In this document: piece after piece, positions 27,387 to 38,700 of the stretch
Layout: each line of letters begins with the position of its first letter
Position numbering within the stretch: the first letter of the stretch is position 1
Source: Whalleya microplaca
Taxonomy: Eukaryota > Ascomycota > Sordariomycetes > Xylariales > Xylariaceae
Length of the DNA: 64,000 nucleotides
Direction: 5' to 3'
Assembly: GCA_022497155.1 (NCBI GenBank)
Contig: MU385710.1
Coordinates: forward strand, 868,001-932,000
Position numbers and translations under genes: made by a program
The notes under the pieces: generated by a model
What the model saw: only the letters and a program-made list of their open reading frames with translations
Database searches by the model: none
What the model was told of the DNA's origin: nothing

Positions 27387-28856
27387 TTAGGCGGCTTTGG
27401 GCAAGAGGCTGTGGAAGCATTTACCGAGCTCATCTCTCGTAAGAGCTTTCTTATCCTTTACCAGGGAGATCAGCAGCTTGTGAGCCGGTAGCTTAAGGCC
27501 ACCACCAAGAAACCGTGCTGTGTCCACCAGCCAGCCATTGATGTCGTCGATCTCGGTCTCCTTGCCATGTCGCACATCCTGGAGCATCGAGCTCGTGTTC
27601 TCCAATACCTTCGCGCCGACCTCGTGCAGCATCATCCGCAACCGGTCGGTCGAGAATCTCTGGAGCAGCTCTTCACGCCTCCCTTCCTTGGTGTCGGTTG
27701 CGGTCTTAATCATGGCCGGGGCTCCCTCCGCCAGGATCACATCGTTCGATGGGTGCGCTATCAGCGCGCTGAGGGTCTTGCTCGCTTCCCGGAGCAGCGC
27801 ATCGATGACGGCGGGCAGCTTATCCCCGCGGTCCGCGAAGATCTCGCCGTTCTGGCACCGCAGCACCGCCGTCAGGGGGTTGATGACGGCGTTGACGACC
27901 AGCTTCTCCAGCTGCGCGACCCACAGCTCCCTCCTGCCGACCTTGCGCGCTTCGAGCCCGGGCGCGCTCTTGAGCAGCAAAGCGAGGTAATCGGAGCCCG
28001 TGGGCTCGGCTTGACTCACCCTTATGGGCCCGAGCATGACATCCGCCACCGACGCGTGCCGGCTCCGGAACGGGCCCAGCGAGACGACCCCGTGCGTCGT
28101 CACGCAGGCCAGCCAGCTCGGGCTCTTGGCGCCGGGAAACCGCGCCTTCACGTACGTCCGCCCGTGCGGCGGCCACAGCTTGCACAAGCCGTTCTGCGCG
28201 AACGCGACCGTGGACGCGCCGCCCAGGTACTTGCGCAGGCGGTCGACCTGGGGCAGCGCGTCCGGGGCCTTCGTGGCGACGATGAGGTTCGCGATGCCGG
28301 AGCCGCCGCCGGGCTCCGCGATGGGGCCGTGCTTGGGCCGCGCCTCCGTCCACCACTCGACGGAGAAGGCGGTGGTGTGCTCGACGGAGCCGTCGGCGCG
28401 CGTGAGCTCGATGTACGGGTGCGCGGCCCAGTGCTCGAGCAGGTCGCGGCGGTGGACGACGAGGATCAGGGGCGCGCGCGCGGGGCGCATCATGCTGGCG
28501 AGCGAGTGCGCGTACAGACGCCCTATGTTGCCGACGCCGAGGATGTAAACGCGGCTGCTTTTGGCCTCATCCGCAGGGGGCTTGCGCTGAGCCTTGACCC
28601 CTGGCGGTAGGGTTCCGCCGGGCGGGCCATCGGTGGGGGGCAGGTTGGCCGACGTCCAGGCGTAGAGCTTGGGCGGCTTGGAATTCTTCTCATCGAGGAA
28701 CTGGCGTAGCCAGGCCGGCGCGTCCCGGTGTGAGTCTGGTTTTCGTTTTTTAAGGCATGGGCGTGATGTATGGAAAAGCCGCTTATAGGCAGGGCTCAAG
28801 ATGCGGCTAGCTTTGATGCGGTGCATGTTACATGGAATGGAGTCTAGAGATTCCAT
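27387..28856 (-). CDS. PAN5: 2-dehydropantoate 2-reductase (ketopantoate reductase), probably mitochondrial
   Basis: NADPH-dependent reduction of ketopantoate to pantoate in pantothenate/CoA synthesis. Single exon of 489 residues. Residues 1-40 are basic and Ser-rich without acidic residues after Met11 (MHRIKASRILSPAYKRLFHT), which suggests a mitochondrial targeting peptide; Met11 could be the true start. The Rossmann motif GVGNIG is at 107-112. The C-terminal ApbA/PanE domain shows the family core KLVVNAVINPLTAVL followed by CQNGEIF (about 313-335) and the late motif KETEIDDINGW. The length is greater than bacterial PanE (about 300) because of the N-terminal extension, as in other fungal homologues. 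The middle is very G+C rich, so all other frames are open too; these are shadows. Some fungal relatives have uncharacterised substrates, so substrate is inferred. Confidence 0.85.
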   Translation of the reverse strand: MESLDSIPCNMHRIKASRILSPAYKRLFHTSRPCLKKRKPDSHRDAPAWLRQFLDEKNSKPPKLYAWTSANLPPTDGPPGGTLPPGVKAQRKPPADEAKSSRVYILGVGNIGRLYAHSLASMMRPARAPLILVVHRRDLLEHWAAHPYIELTRADGSVEHTTAFSVEWWTEARPKHGPIAEPGGGSGIANLIVATKAPDALPQVDRLRKYLGGASTVAFAQNGLCKLWPPHGRTYVKARFPGAKSPSWLACVTTHGVVSLGPFRSRHASVADVMLGPIRVSQAEPTGSDYLALLLKSAPGLEARKVGRRELWVAQLEKLVVNAVINPLTAVLRCQNGEIFADRGDKLPAVIDALLREASKTLSALIAHPSNDVILAEGAPAMIKTATDTKEGRREELLQRFSTDRLRMMLHEVGAKVLENTSSMLQDVRHGKETEIDDINGWLVDTARFLGGGLKLPAHKLLISLVKDKKALTRDELGKCFHSLLPKAA

Positions 28857-30526
28857 GCACAGTTGGGCCGAGGCGGCATTTGAAAGTAGCTATCGACGAG
28901 TCTAGACTCGAACCGCCCGGATACCTTAAAAGAGCACGAATTATGATATCTACCTAAGCAGCTACTTGCATGCTTAGGCGACGGCCAAGGGTGTAGATAT
29001 GGGAGGGGATCATCTATACATGTCTAGTTATATCGAAGGTGTTCTCGAAGAGACTGGTTCGATATACACAGACACAGTACGCAGTAGAGCACCTTTTGGT
29101 GGGGCGCGGGGATAATTCGTACAAGGTACCACAATTTCCTGCGAAATTCTCCCAAAAAGTCCGTCCCTCGACGCACAAGCTCAATAAGCTATTTGATTAG
29201 TCCACACCGCCTCACATGGCGGTGCACCCATTGGCCGGTGCGATTTGGCGACTCTCCACCCGTACCTGAATGGGGGAGACGCGGTTGGAGCGATGGGAAA
29301 TTTTGCAGGAAACAGCGGTTGCGAATCTCGATTCCATGTGTGGTTTTGGTGCAATCGCACCAGATGTCGGGCATGTCGATCTTTTTCTGATCTACCAGTC
29401 TATGTACTTATCTCCATCACTTATTATCAACCCACCTACAACTCCCACGGTCTTTTCCTAGAAATCCCACAACTCATTTCGCACAGACAATTGCATGGTC
29501 ACCCATACAAAATAATGTGGAGGTCAATGTGCACAGACAGCAATACAATTGGTACTTCATTTTATATACGTATCTTACTTAAGAAGAAGTATTTTTTATA
29601 TTAGCTGATAGTGATGTTTATGAGGTACTTAGACTTATATATAAGCCTCGCTTAAATGTAAGTACCTTCCCCCGCTTAGCCTTGTAAAAGGTACATATAT
29701 TTATATGGAAAATATACTTAAATTAAAGTACCTTTTTTTTTTTTGTAAATATTATTAAAGTCAGTTAGTTGACGGCTAGTATTAGCATTGGTAATTTTGA
29801 GGCTATTGTCACTGCGCAATTGAGTGAGTGATAATAAAGTGAATGAGATCTTGATGTCTGGGGTCAACATTGATTGACACAAGGCCCCCATACTAGTTTG
29901 TATGGGAGCCCATGTTAGCGTGTGTAAGCGAAATACGCAGGTGGAGATTGTGGGATTTCTAGGAAATGACCGTGGGAGTTGTAGGTGGGTTGCTTATTAT
30001 GTACATATAAGCTAGCATACCTAGGTAAATTAAATGGACGATGCGCGCTCCACCCTCCGAGATCCCGTCACGTTTCATGAAACATATCACGAAATCCGTC
30101 TAGCCTAGGTACCTAGCTAGTCTAATAATAGAATAGCTTCATCTCAGCAACTACATATGTACAGATCCGTAGGCACTTGCACTGCGCTGCACTGCACCGC
30201 ACTGCACGTACGTACACTGGAGATATCTACATGCGGAGATTCAGTACAGGGCATAGGGGCAAATAAACTAAGATAAACAAAGATAGAAAAATGCAGTCAA
30301 CTTCTCAATTATGCTATCTAACGATCTGGTTCTTATCCTAACACACGTAGTCCAACACTCGAGTTACGAGAAACCCGGAAAGCAGGAGCCCGAGGTCCCA
30401 GGCTGTTGCGGTCTACCATTCTCCCATCGTCATCAGTGGTAGTCAAACCCCCACCAATGTAACCATCCGCAGTCCGCGGTCACCCTTTCCCCCCATGAGT
30501 CTGCTATCTAGATAGATAGCTTCACT
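28857..30526. other. Intergenic region with AT-rich core
   Basis: 1.67 kb upstream of the ketopantoate reductase and downstream of the Cys-motif gene. Bases 29560-29760 are strongly AT-rich with a run of T at 29733. TACCTAGGTA-type palindromes occur near 30020 and 30110. No gene, tRNA or transposon motif recognised. Confidence 0.5.
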
Positions 30527-32378
30527 TCACAGCGCTTCGGTGACAACATCCGGCACGCCCAAGCCAACACTCTCCTCCATGACCGCAACACCATGATCAA
30601 CCTCGAGCGGCTCCACATGGAAGCGGCCCTCCTCCATCTCCTCCCTCATCATCGGGGTGGGGCACGCGTGGAGCTCGGCCATCTCGCCGGGCGTGGGGGG
30701 CGGAAGCGGGGTCTCGGAGGCGAGTTTGAATGCGGCGGCTGCTACTCTCCTAGCACGACGGGCCATGGATACGCGGTACCAGTCCTCCTCGTCGTCGTCG
30801 TCGCCCTCGTAGCCGATGCTGATGCCCCGGCGGAGGTTGGTGGCGCCCTTCACGGAGCGCAGGACCACGCAGCGGACCGGGAGGCTTTCCTTCAGGGAGT
30901 CGACGCTGGGCGGTGTGTTAGCGGTTGGGTTGGGTGATCGTCCGTGAGGGGAGGTAGGCAGGCAGGCAGGCAGTCAGTCAGGGAGGGGGTACGGGACGGG
31001 ACGGGGCGGGAAATGTTAGGAGACGGCTGGCTGGCTGGCTGGCTGGCTTACCTTCTACCCTTGCAGACATGGGGTCGATACTCGAAGTCCTGGCAGTTGT
31101 TGTCGACGTCGATTACTCCCTTCCAGCGGGTTGGAGTGGGCGGGGGAGAGTCGGGCGGGCGGTGGCTGTTATTGTAGGTAACCTCTCGGTCGTGGGAGCC
31201 ACCAGTCTGTTCTTCGATGAGGGAGTCGGAGGGACTCTCTCGGTCGCTGTAGCCACCGGTCTGTTCCTCGATGAGGGAGTCACTAGAGTAACCAGCTGGG
31301 TCGTCGTCTTCCGACAGGGAGTAGTCGGAGTCAGCATATGCGGAAGAGGCATGTGCGGAAGAGGGTCGAGACTGGGGCTAAATACCAAGTCAGCACATCT
31401 TTAAAATGAAAAACAGGAAAGGGCCTAAATACCAATGGCACAGGTCTGAGGCCAATTTCCCTCACTAAGTCTGGATGGACGATGGGCCGGCTCCCACAGT
31501 GGTGGAATCCAAAGCCAACAGCTGCAGTGGGGGGCACGTCATCTTGTAGAATACCGTTCAGGCTCAGAAAGGCCCTTGGTCCACATGAAGGGCGGCATGC
31601 TTGACAGCACTTGAACTGACATTCCTCATCGGCACTGGGAATCCAGGGTTTGGAGTCCTTGCGATTACCGAGACCGAGTCCAGGCGGAAATTTACCAGTA
31701 GTAACTCCACTGGAAGACGGGAAATAGCATACTCGATCTCCCTGACCTTTGCCCTGGCTCTCTTGCTTGAGAACGTCGAGGAGCTGTTGCGCATTAGCAT
31801 ATTTGGTGCGACTAGAGATAGGTGCAATTCTCACGTGGCTGCGTTGCTCCAGGATTGTCGCAAGCTGGTCTGGAGTGTACGTCGACAACTGCTCAGGCGA
31901 GATCTCTTTCAGGAAGCTGAACTGATCAGATCTACTTTCGGGACTTCGAGATCTGGTCTTAAGGGATCTGCTAAGTGAGGCACCCAAGATGTCGAAGCTG
32001 ACCTAGTTGTAGCATTGAGTCAGTCCAATAAAATAAAATAAACTTTAGAGCGTTAAAGCGCTGGGGTGGAGACGCAGATATTACCGGATAACCTCTTTTG
32101 ACTGCATCTGCAATGAGCTCGTCGCGATCTTGTGTGCAGCGATAAAGCCATCCCTACTGGCCTGGTCGCTCACAGATAGAGCACGTGAAGTTGCGATGGA
32201 ACAAGCGCGTCATGGAGAGATGGGTGCAGCTTGGACGGAACGGTTGGGGGCGATAGGTCGAGTATTGAGACAGCGGCAAGGGAAGACGAGGTGGCTGCGG
32301 TAGAAGCGACGGTGCCAGTGAAGGCTTTTGGGCCTCCGAATCGTCATCCATCATTTGATGAGCAATGTGCTCTGCCAT
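30527..32378 (-). CDS. Conserved fungal protein of unknown function with an internal TAG
   Basis: Four exons: 32378-32085, 32002-31433, 31377-31052 and 30905-30527; the introns are 82, 55 and 146 bp with good GT/AG ends and closing phases (522 sense codons if the TAG is read through). The N-terminal domain has a paired-Cys motif (FTCSICERPG, then GWLYRCTQDRDELI). Exon 2 carries a second conserved Cys cluster (EECQFKCCQACRPSCGPRA). Exon 3 is Ser/Asp-rich with a repeated SDSLIEEQTGG unit. I recall this arrangement as a widespread unnamed Pezizomycotina family; no function is known to me. The codon between the two halves of the first Cys motif, 32156-32154, is TAG where relatives as I remember them have Trp (TGG). 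Everything after it is still coding-like, so the lesion is either recent or a sequencing error. Intron 3 is full of CTGGCT and CAGGCA tandem repeats. Confidence 0.72.
30956..31046. repeat. Short tandem repeats inside intron 3
   Basis: AGGC units at about 30956-30976, followed by GTCA and GGGAC runs, then GGCT units at 31026-31046. All lie within the intron of the Cys-motif gene and explain its larger size. Confidence 0.8.
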
Positions 32379-34515
32379 GATGAGCTTGCTTGATGGCACT
32401 TGTATGGATTTGTCGGCTGCTTGTCTCTTGTTCGGAAGAGAGGAGTGCCTGATTGTTGTGGGATGATTGCCAGGCACCCAGGTTGGCGTTGACCGGCAAC
32501 CTACCAAGATAAGAATAGCGACGTAAGAGTGTATTTCTGCAAGAAATAAAAGTGAAGTCTAAAGAGACTGGCCGACCCAATTCGATTGGGATGGTTGATC
32601 CATGGAAGTCTAGAGAAGGAGTAGGAGGTTCGAGGATGGCCGATTTGGTGGATTGATCAATAGCGATGTTTATTCCAGCTGCCTGCTCTGCTCATTCCTA
32701 GTATTGACCAAGCCGCGACCTTGATGACAAACATTTTGACAGTAGGCAATGACCTTGGTGGTCAAGTATCCCAAGTCCCTGAGCACGTGAATCCTGCCAT
32801 CTCCTACTATCTCTCGCCTCCTATTCTGATTCCAACTCTTAACATAGGCAGCCAATGCGAAGCACTTTCCAGCATATGCGACGTGCTATGAAGCTATGAA
32901 GGGCACATGAGGCACCTATGTAGAGATATGAATTTGAATAAATTTCGAACGCTGCTTTGACATGTCAACCAATGAAGTTCACGGCAAGTAATAAGTAAGA
33001 TGGTAAAGGTGGCCAAGACATGCTCGAGTAATGTAGATTGCCTCAAAGATCACACTACACGCCCGAGGTGCCAGCATAGCTTTCTCGTATTTAATCCAAC
33101 GGACAACAATCCAGTGCCCACCAATCTATTTGATTCCAAGCTGCTGTGAATGCGTAATGGGGCTGACCGCTACTTATAGGTACCAATATTTCATGTGAAT
33201 CCGATGCATACATGTCGAAGGTGTGTTAAAAACCCACAGACTCAACGGTATAAGTGACAGCAAAACTGATAGCTACCTAATTCAACATATATGATAGAAG
33301 CTTCCCGTTGGTCCATTCCTGCTGGCAAATATTGGGTAGCTGTTCAGGTGGTGAAGGCAATTGGGCGATCAGAGATTTTAATACTCCTCTGCGGTGAAGA
33401 CCGTGAAGGATGTTGAAGTCTGGTTCAAGCGATGCAGGTGATTGACGATAGTGGTAAGACAGAGAGACCCAGGCCGCCCAGGCCAGACAGGACACAGAAT
33501 AGACTGGAGAAAGCAGGATGGAGAACAAGCTGGAAGAGCACGAACCCTACCAGGGCTGCCAGGCCTACCAGGGCCTACCTAGGTACCTCCTACCTTAGGT
33601 ACCTAGGTAAGTACCTAGGTACATGTGTACATACAGTAGTTGAGCTTAGCGGGATGCGGAAGAACGTGCTACCGGACAAACGAGCCAATGGCACAACACA
33701 AAAGAGAACAGAATGACCAGGGGGGACCCCAGACTAAGCGTTTATGTGGGCCACAGCTGTCGTGCAGCAACGCCCCCAGCACCCCCTTTGAGCTTCCAAG
33801 AGAGGCAGAGAGGTTGCTTGGCCACTTAAAAAAAACACAAAAAACACAGGCAGAGACTAGGGCCCCCACCATCCCAGTCGCGACTATTCCGTACGCAGTA
33901 GAGAGAGCCTGCTGCTGCCCTGCTGCCCTGGTAAGTGAGTTACATACATTAGGTAGTACTGTGTATGAGGTACGCAGTAGGTAGTGGTGCTACCTGCTGC
34001 TCCCGATGTACTGCGAGTACCAGCCTACTGTTACATACGAAGTTGCTGGCGCCCCCGAAAGCCTGAATGTGTCCAACCTCCGGCCTCACTGATCACTCGC
34101 CCTCACCAACCTCCTCAAATCGTCCCTCTCCCTTCTCTCTCCACTGCCACCGGCGATATACTGATGAACAGTCGAGCCCCGCGATCCTTCCCGCCGGCTG
34201 CATCATCGTCGTGAGTGTAAGCTAACAACCCTCCTCCTCAATCATTCGCCATTTTCCCCCCTTCCCTTTTCATCCCGTCTCATCTCATCTCATCCCTCCC
34301 TAGCCCGTCTCGTATCCCAATAAAATCTGCCTCGGCTCCCCTGTCAGCTCGACGTAAACAAACCAATTGGCCCGGCCAAAAACCCTCACTCTTCGTGCGG
34401 ATGCTCGACATAACTGCGTGAATTGCGTGTATTTGCGCCCGTGTCGCTAAGACTCCTTTCTTTTAGACTCATTGGCCCTCCGACTTGTTTGTTATCGATT
34501 GAAATTCCGGACACC
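32379..34515. other. Divergent intergenic region with palindromic TACCTAGGTA cluster
   Basis: 2.1 kb between two start codons facing away. At 33570-33625 several overlapping CCTAGGTACC/ACCTAGGTA palindromes lie together. The 34080-34330 part is pyrimidine-rich with CATCTCAT repeats, typical of the leader of the following gene. No coding sequence recognised. Confidence 0.5.
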
Positions 34516-35467
34516 ATGTCCATCAAGATCGAGCGGGACACCGTCCGCCAGGTCACCGACAGGGTCACCGACAAAGGCCCCGACGCCGCCGCCCTCATAG
34601 CTCGCGATGGCCACCTGCCTGGCACCAGTGGGAAACACCCCATCGCCGAGCGGATCGGCACCGCGATCACTGGGGGCAAACGCAATGCCGGCACAAAGGG
34701 TTACCTGATGGTGTGTTGACCGCTACCAAAAAAAAGCCCCACGCCTCGCGTCCAGTACATTAACCCTTGCTGTCTCAGGTCTATATCAACGCGCTCGAGA
34801 AGAACCCTCTGCGCACGAAGATGCTTACCTCGGGCACTCTGGCCGGTCTGCAGGAGTTCCTCGCCTCGTGGCTCGCCAAAGATCGAAACAAGCATGGGAA
34901 TTATTTCACCGCCCGCGTTCCGAAGATGGCTGCCTATGGCGCCCTGATCAGTGCACCCTTGGGCCACTTCTTGATCTGGGTGCTCCAAAAAGCCTTCAAG
35001 AACCGCACGAGTCTCCGCGCTAAGATCCTCCAGATCCTCGTCAGCAATCTGGTGGTATGTTTTCCCACTCGCTCCCTCGCCAACCACACCGTCGCTAACA
35101 GAACCCTCCACAGATTGCCCCTATCCAGAACTCCGTCTACCTCATTGCCATGGCCCTCATTGCAGGTGCTCGAACATACCACCAGGTCCGGGCTACAGTA
35201 CGCGTTGGATTTATGAAGGTCATGAAGGTCTCCTGGATCACCTCGCCGGTCTGCCTCGCTTTCGCTCAGCAATTCCTACCCGAATACCTTTGGATGCCCT
35301 TCTTCAACGTCGTCGCTTTCATCATTGGCACTTATATCAACACCATTACCAAGAAGAAGCGGCTTGCTGCTCTACGTAAGAAGCACTTTGGCGACGGCCG
35401 ATCTGGTACCATGGGCGCTGGACGACCCGAGGACTACCCACCCATTGGACCTAACCCGCAGTACTAG
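34516..35467 (+). CDS. Mpv17/PMP22-family integral membrane protein
   Basis: Three exons: 34516-34710, 34779-35054 and 35114-35467 (274 residues). The introns start GTGTGT and GTATGT and end CTCAG and CACAG. The family pattern is clear: VYINALEKNPLRTKMLTSGT at the start of the domain, several amphipathic membrane helices, KVSWITSPVCLAFAQQF, and WMPFFNVVAFIIGTYIN near the C-terminus, then a basic tail (KKKRLAALRKKHFG). Family members sit in peroxisomal or inner mitochondrial membranes, and some are proposed to form small channels. The 60-residue N-terminal extension lacks an obvious targeting signal, so location is not decided. Close fungal relatives are often named integral membrane protein 25D9-6. 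The gene looks intact. Confidence 0.88.
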
Positions 35468-37071
35468 GCTTGGATCGGTAATTGGAAACTGGGGGGGGCA
35501 TCGAGGGAGGTATAGTATAAGGTTATTGAGGATGATGAAGTTAGCTGACACGACTTTACTGTTGAGGACGCTTTTACTATAAACGTATACAAGTTATCTA
35601 ACGAGGAAAACAATGGAGGCGGGCTTTGGGGCTATTTAGGGACGATCTATGATGTTCAGGAGTATCCGCGCTTGTATAATTTGCTTTTCGTCATTTTTTA
35701 TCGCAATACCAGACGTTTCCTTCGATTTGTCTGTATAAAGAAAAACACGAAGCAAACGGGGAAGCGTACGAGGAAATATTATTTTCCCACAACCTCTCCC
35801 GTAAGAAAGGCCGGGTACGGGACCTACCTAGGTCCGGTACACACCCCCCAAGGCCTAACTTAAGCTACCTATATATGTACGTAACTACTTAGTCTAGTTT
35901 TCCGGATCACTGGATCTGGTGGAACTCAATATTTATATTCACACTCGAACACGCGACCCGAGCCCCAGAAGTGTATAATACAACTCCAACATTCACTTCA
36001 AGTTCATATGAAATGACTGAGTAACAGCCAGCCGTCCCCAAATTTTGGGTCGTGTAATCAGCATATATCGGAATCCTTCGAGCCCGTCAACATTGGGGTC
36101 TGGAAACTTTTATTCAGACAATGTGACGCAGTTGCTTCTGCCTGGTAATCGGGAAATATCGCTGACGCTGTTTGGGCAAGTGATGAGCAGGCGTCATGCT
36201 CATTCATTGAGTGTGGAGCATTGCGCTATGCCGGCTCCCATGAATCGCGTTATGGATATCCCAAGATTGCCACTGCTGTAACAAGGGCTGTGATCAGGGC
36301 TTGCAATACATATATCACGGCGCGTGGTAATTGCTGGAGGCAATGCTCTAGTATTACTAGCTATTATACGTGAGTCCCGATAAAACCAAAACTAAAGTGG
36401 GGCGTGGCACGGGTAGTGCATTCCTGCAAACCGCAATTTTCGGAATTGTAAAATTTGGAGTTTTGCAAATGACAGCAAAAATCCAATTAAGGATCTGTAA
36501 TTATAGGGCTATATAAAATCTCAATTCCGAAAATTTGTTTTTGCGGGAATGTATCAAGAGAGCACCGTGTTAATCCAGCGCATCCAGGCATCCTATACGA
36601 ACTCTAACACTCCCCAGTTCTCGAGTAGTCAAAGCCGGTTAAGGCCCACAGATACCGGTATTACAGGTATTAGCTGCTAGGGTCAAGGTAAACAACATAC
36701 GGAGTACTAACATCCAACATATTTGTATGAGTCACCCAAATGCAACAACAGTTGTTATAGCACGGCCTTGACGGCAGCTCACAAGGCCCCAACAGAACCT
36801 GTTCAAGGCTGAAGATAACATTAGTGGTCCCATTCGGAATACTGCCAAATTCAGGTCAAGTCTAGCTGATAGACCTGCCCCCCCCCCCCCCCCTCCAATT
36901 TATCCGATCCTCGTTTACATTAAAATCATCCCAATCCCTCCTTTCCCTGTGGGCTTTGAAAGCTATTTCCCATTAGACTTGCATTTCATTTATACGCCAT
37001 TCTAATTGTTTACATTCTGTTCTCCCCGCAACATTGGCCTTTAGTCAATACCTAAGCAATCACATTTCATA
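35468..37071. other. Intergenic region with MITE-like repeat and poly-C run
   Basis: 1.6 kb. It holds the inverted-repeat element at 36419-36551 (listed separately) and a run of 16 C at 36878-36893. No gene recognised. Confidence 0.6.
36419..36551. mobile_element. MITE-like element with 30-bp terminal inverted repeats
   Basis: A 133-bp segment whose two 30-bp ends are inverted copies of each other with few mismatches: left CATTCCTGCAAACC at the outer end, right (read on the minus strand) CATTCCCGCAAAAA, both ending in AATTTTCGGAATTG. The centre is AT-rich and non-coding. It is flanked by TA on both sides at slightly different distances, as expected loosely for a Tc1/mariner-type non-autonomous element. 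No target duplication can be set with certainty. Confidence 0.7.
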
Positions 37072-38026
37072 ATGACACATCCAGCCGAGGTTGTTGCTAC
37101 GCCAGGTCAGCCTTCTTATCTTCTGGGCCGGGAGCTCTATAAGGACATAAAAAAGCTGCACAAAACTGGGGCTGTCTATCTCAACGATAGCCAACTAGCC
37201 GGTTTGAAGGTCAAATGTGCAGGACTTGATCTCAACACTGGAACACCAATGGATAGAGGCCCAAGGTTTCTTCAGTTGGCATCACCAGACGAGATCGAAA
37301 CCTTCGCCAAAGAAAACAACCTTTTTGAAGAGGGCGTCGCGCTGTACCGGGAGGATTATGACAAGGGACCCATTCATGAATCGCGTTGGATTATGGAGTT
37401 TTACCACTGGTGGTTTACTCCACTAAAGGAGGATGTACCCTTTCTACAAGGTGGCCCATGGATATTGTAAGTAATTCAACAAATGCCGCCAATATGCATT
37501 TGTGGCAAATTGGTCCGAGTACTAACATGAAAACAAGTGGTGACTCGCTCGACTCTAATGAAGGCTGGGATGTGGATGTCAATTCGTCCTGGGCATGCCA
37601 TTTCTCCTTGAGGGTCAAAGACAAGACCAAGCCAGATATAATCATCTATCTTATACACAACAGCCCCATGGAGGACGACAAATTCTTTGTCGCTGAGCTT
37701 TTATGCATTATTCGGCATAGCTACTCCAACGTGAAGAAACTCAGTTATCATGACATAGCCCCTGTAAGTTCTCAGAGTGTATACACTCATGATTGTAGCT
37801 CTTTGTTTGAAAATCCCTAACACGTATCAAGGTTACCCTCATTACAGGTTCATGGAGAAATGTCCGTATTGTGCAAGGCTATGTTGATGGCATCAATGGT
37901 AACATTGTCATGCGAAAGTCAGAAACTATCAGACTCACGAAAGATATGGAGACAAACTTTAAGGGGATATTGCAGATCGCTCGTTGGCTCTTAGCCACGC
38001 CGTTCAAAGAATCAACGGTGGCCTAG
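37072..38026 (+). CDS. Hypothetical fungal protein, not recognised
   Basis: Three exons: 37072-37466, 37538-37763 and 37832-38026 (271 residues). The introns are GTAAGT...ACAAG (71 bp, branch ACTAAC) and GTAAGT...TCAAG (68 bp, branch CCTAAC). Phases close, which supports a real gene. The protein has no signal peptide, no membrane helix and no motif I know. It is rich in aromatic residues in the middle (EFYHWWFTPLKEDVPFLQGG) and ends with a charged-hydrophobic segment (GILQIARWLLATPFKES). It lies in the repeat-rich accessory part of the window and may be lineage-restricted. Confidence 0.72.
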
Positions 38027-38154
38027 AGTTAACACCATGTCGAAACTAGGACATCACAATTTGGGACGAATTTTTCTCAGCTCGCTCGCTTATTTTTCAC
38101 ATTCTCTATAGCAATTCCTTTCCACTGGCCCTGATCTGTTTCTCCTTCTTTTAA

Positions 38155-38155
38155 T

Positions 38156-38183
<28 letters not shown>
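38155..38183. repeat. (CA)n microsatellite
   Basis: About 14 perfect CA units, directly visible. It lies in the 3' flank of the hypothetical gene ending at 38026. Confidence 0.95.
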
Positions 38184-38187
<4 letters not shown>

Positions 38188-38619
38188 GTACACTTGATTG
38201 TGAAACACCTAGATAGCTATTACAAGGAATAAAATCATTTAGCTATATAAACTGTTATTCATTTTTATGTATGTGTTTATATAATTACAAAATCCTCATT
38301 AAAGCTGTATGACAGCCTGACCTGAGAAAACCTCCTCACCTGCTTATCTAATCTAGCTGACTAATGGGGAGGTAGTCAGGGAGGTCACGTGTGAGGGGCC
38401 TAGGATGTGCTCTAGCTACAGGGAGCTTACGGGGACCTTACAGCACCCCATAGGCCCTGTGCCGTGACAGCCAGGATTGTTGGAACTCAAGTGGCTAGTG
38501 TGCACGCCCCACACCCTGTGGCTTATATAGGGCCTCCTCCTCCTGTAGACTCTAGGTAGTGATGATACTTACTCAATAATAACAACTATACACTCATAGC
38601 CTGCGTCTCATCAAGGGTG

Positions 38620-38700
38620 GCTGACCTTGGTATACTGACATCCTTTTAAGAGGTGTGGCTCCGTGGTTTGCTAGGCTGCTCTGCTGACCCAGGCCCCTAT
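38620..38700 (+). repeat. Dispersed repeat, copy 1 (tRNA A-box-like)
   Basis: Shares with 42330-42410 the order CTGACCTTGGTATACTGACA, CATCCTTTTAAGAGGTGTGG, CTCCGTGGTTTGCTAGGCTG at roughly 80% identity. The part GTGGCTCMGTGGTTTGCT resembles a pol III A-box (TRGCNNAGTGG). Possibly the head of a SINE or an old transposon fragment. Confidence 0.55.

Noticed and set aside
27567..28610. 347-codon frame (+) opposite the ketopantoate reductase
   Set aside because: Shadow of a GC-rich gene; its residues are Arg/Ala/Gly/Leu-rich as expected from the reverse strand.
28895..28925. tRNA T-arm-like string on the minus strand (GGTTCGAGTC)
   Set aside because: The flanking stem does not pair and no D-arm or acceptor stem can be placed.
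38380..38610. Solo LTR upstream of the first dispersed repeat
   Set aside because: TATA-like box and TGTTGG start are suggestive, but no matching end or target duplication could be found.
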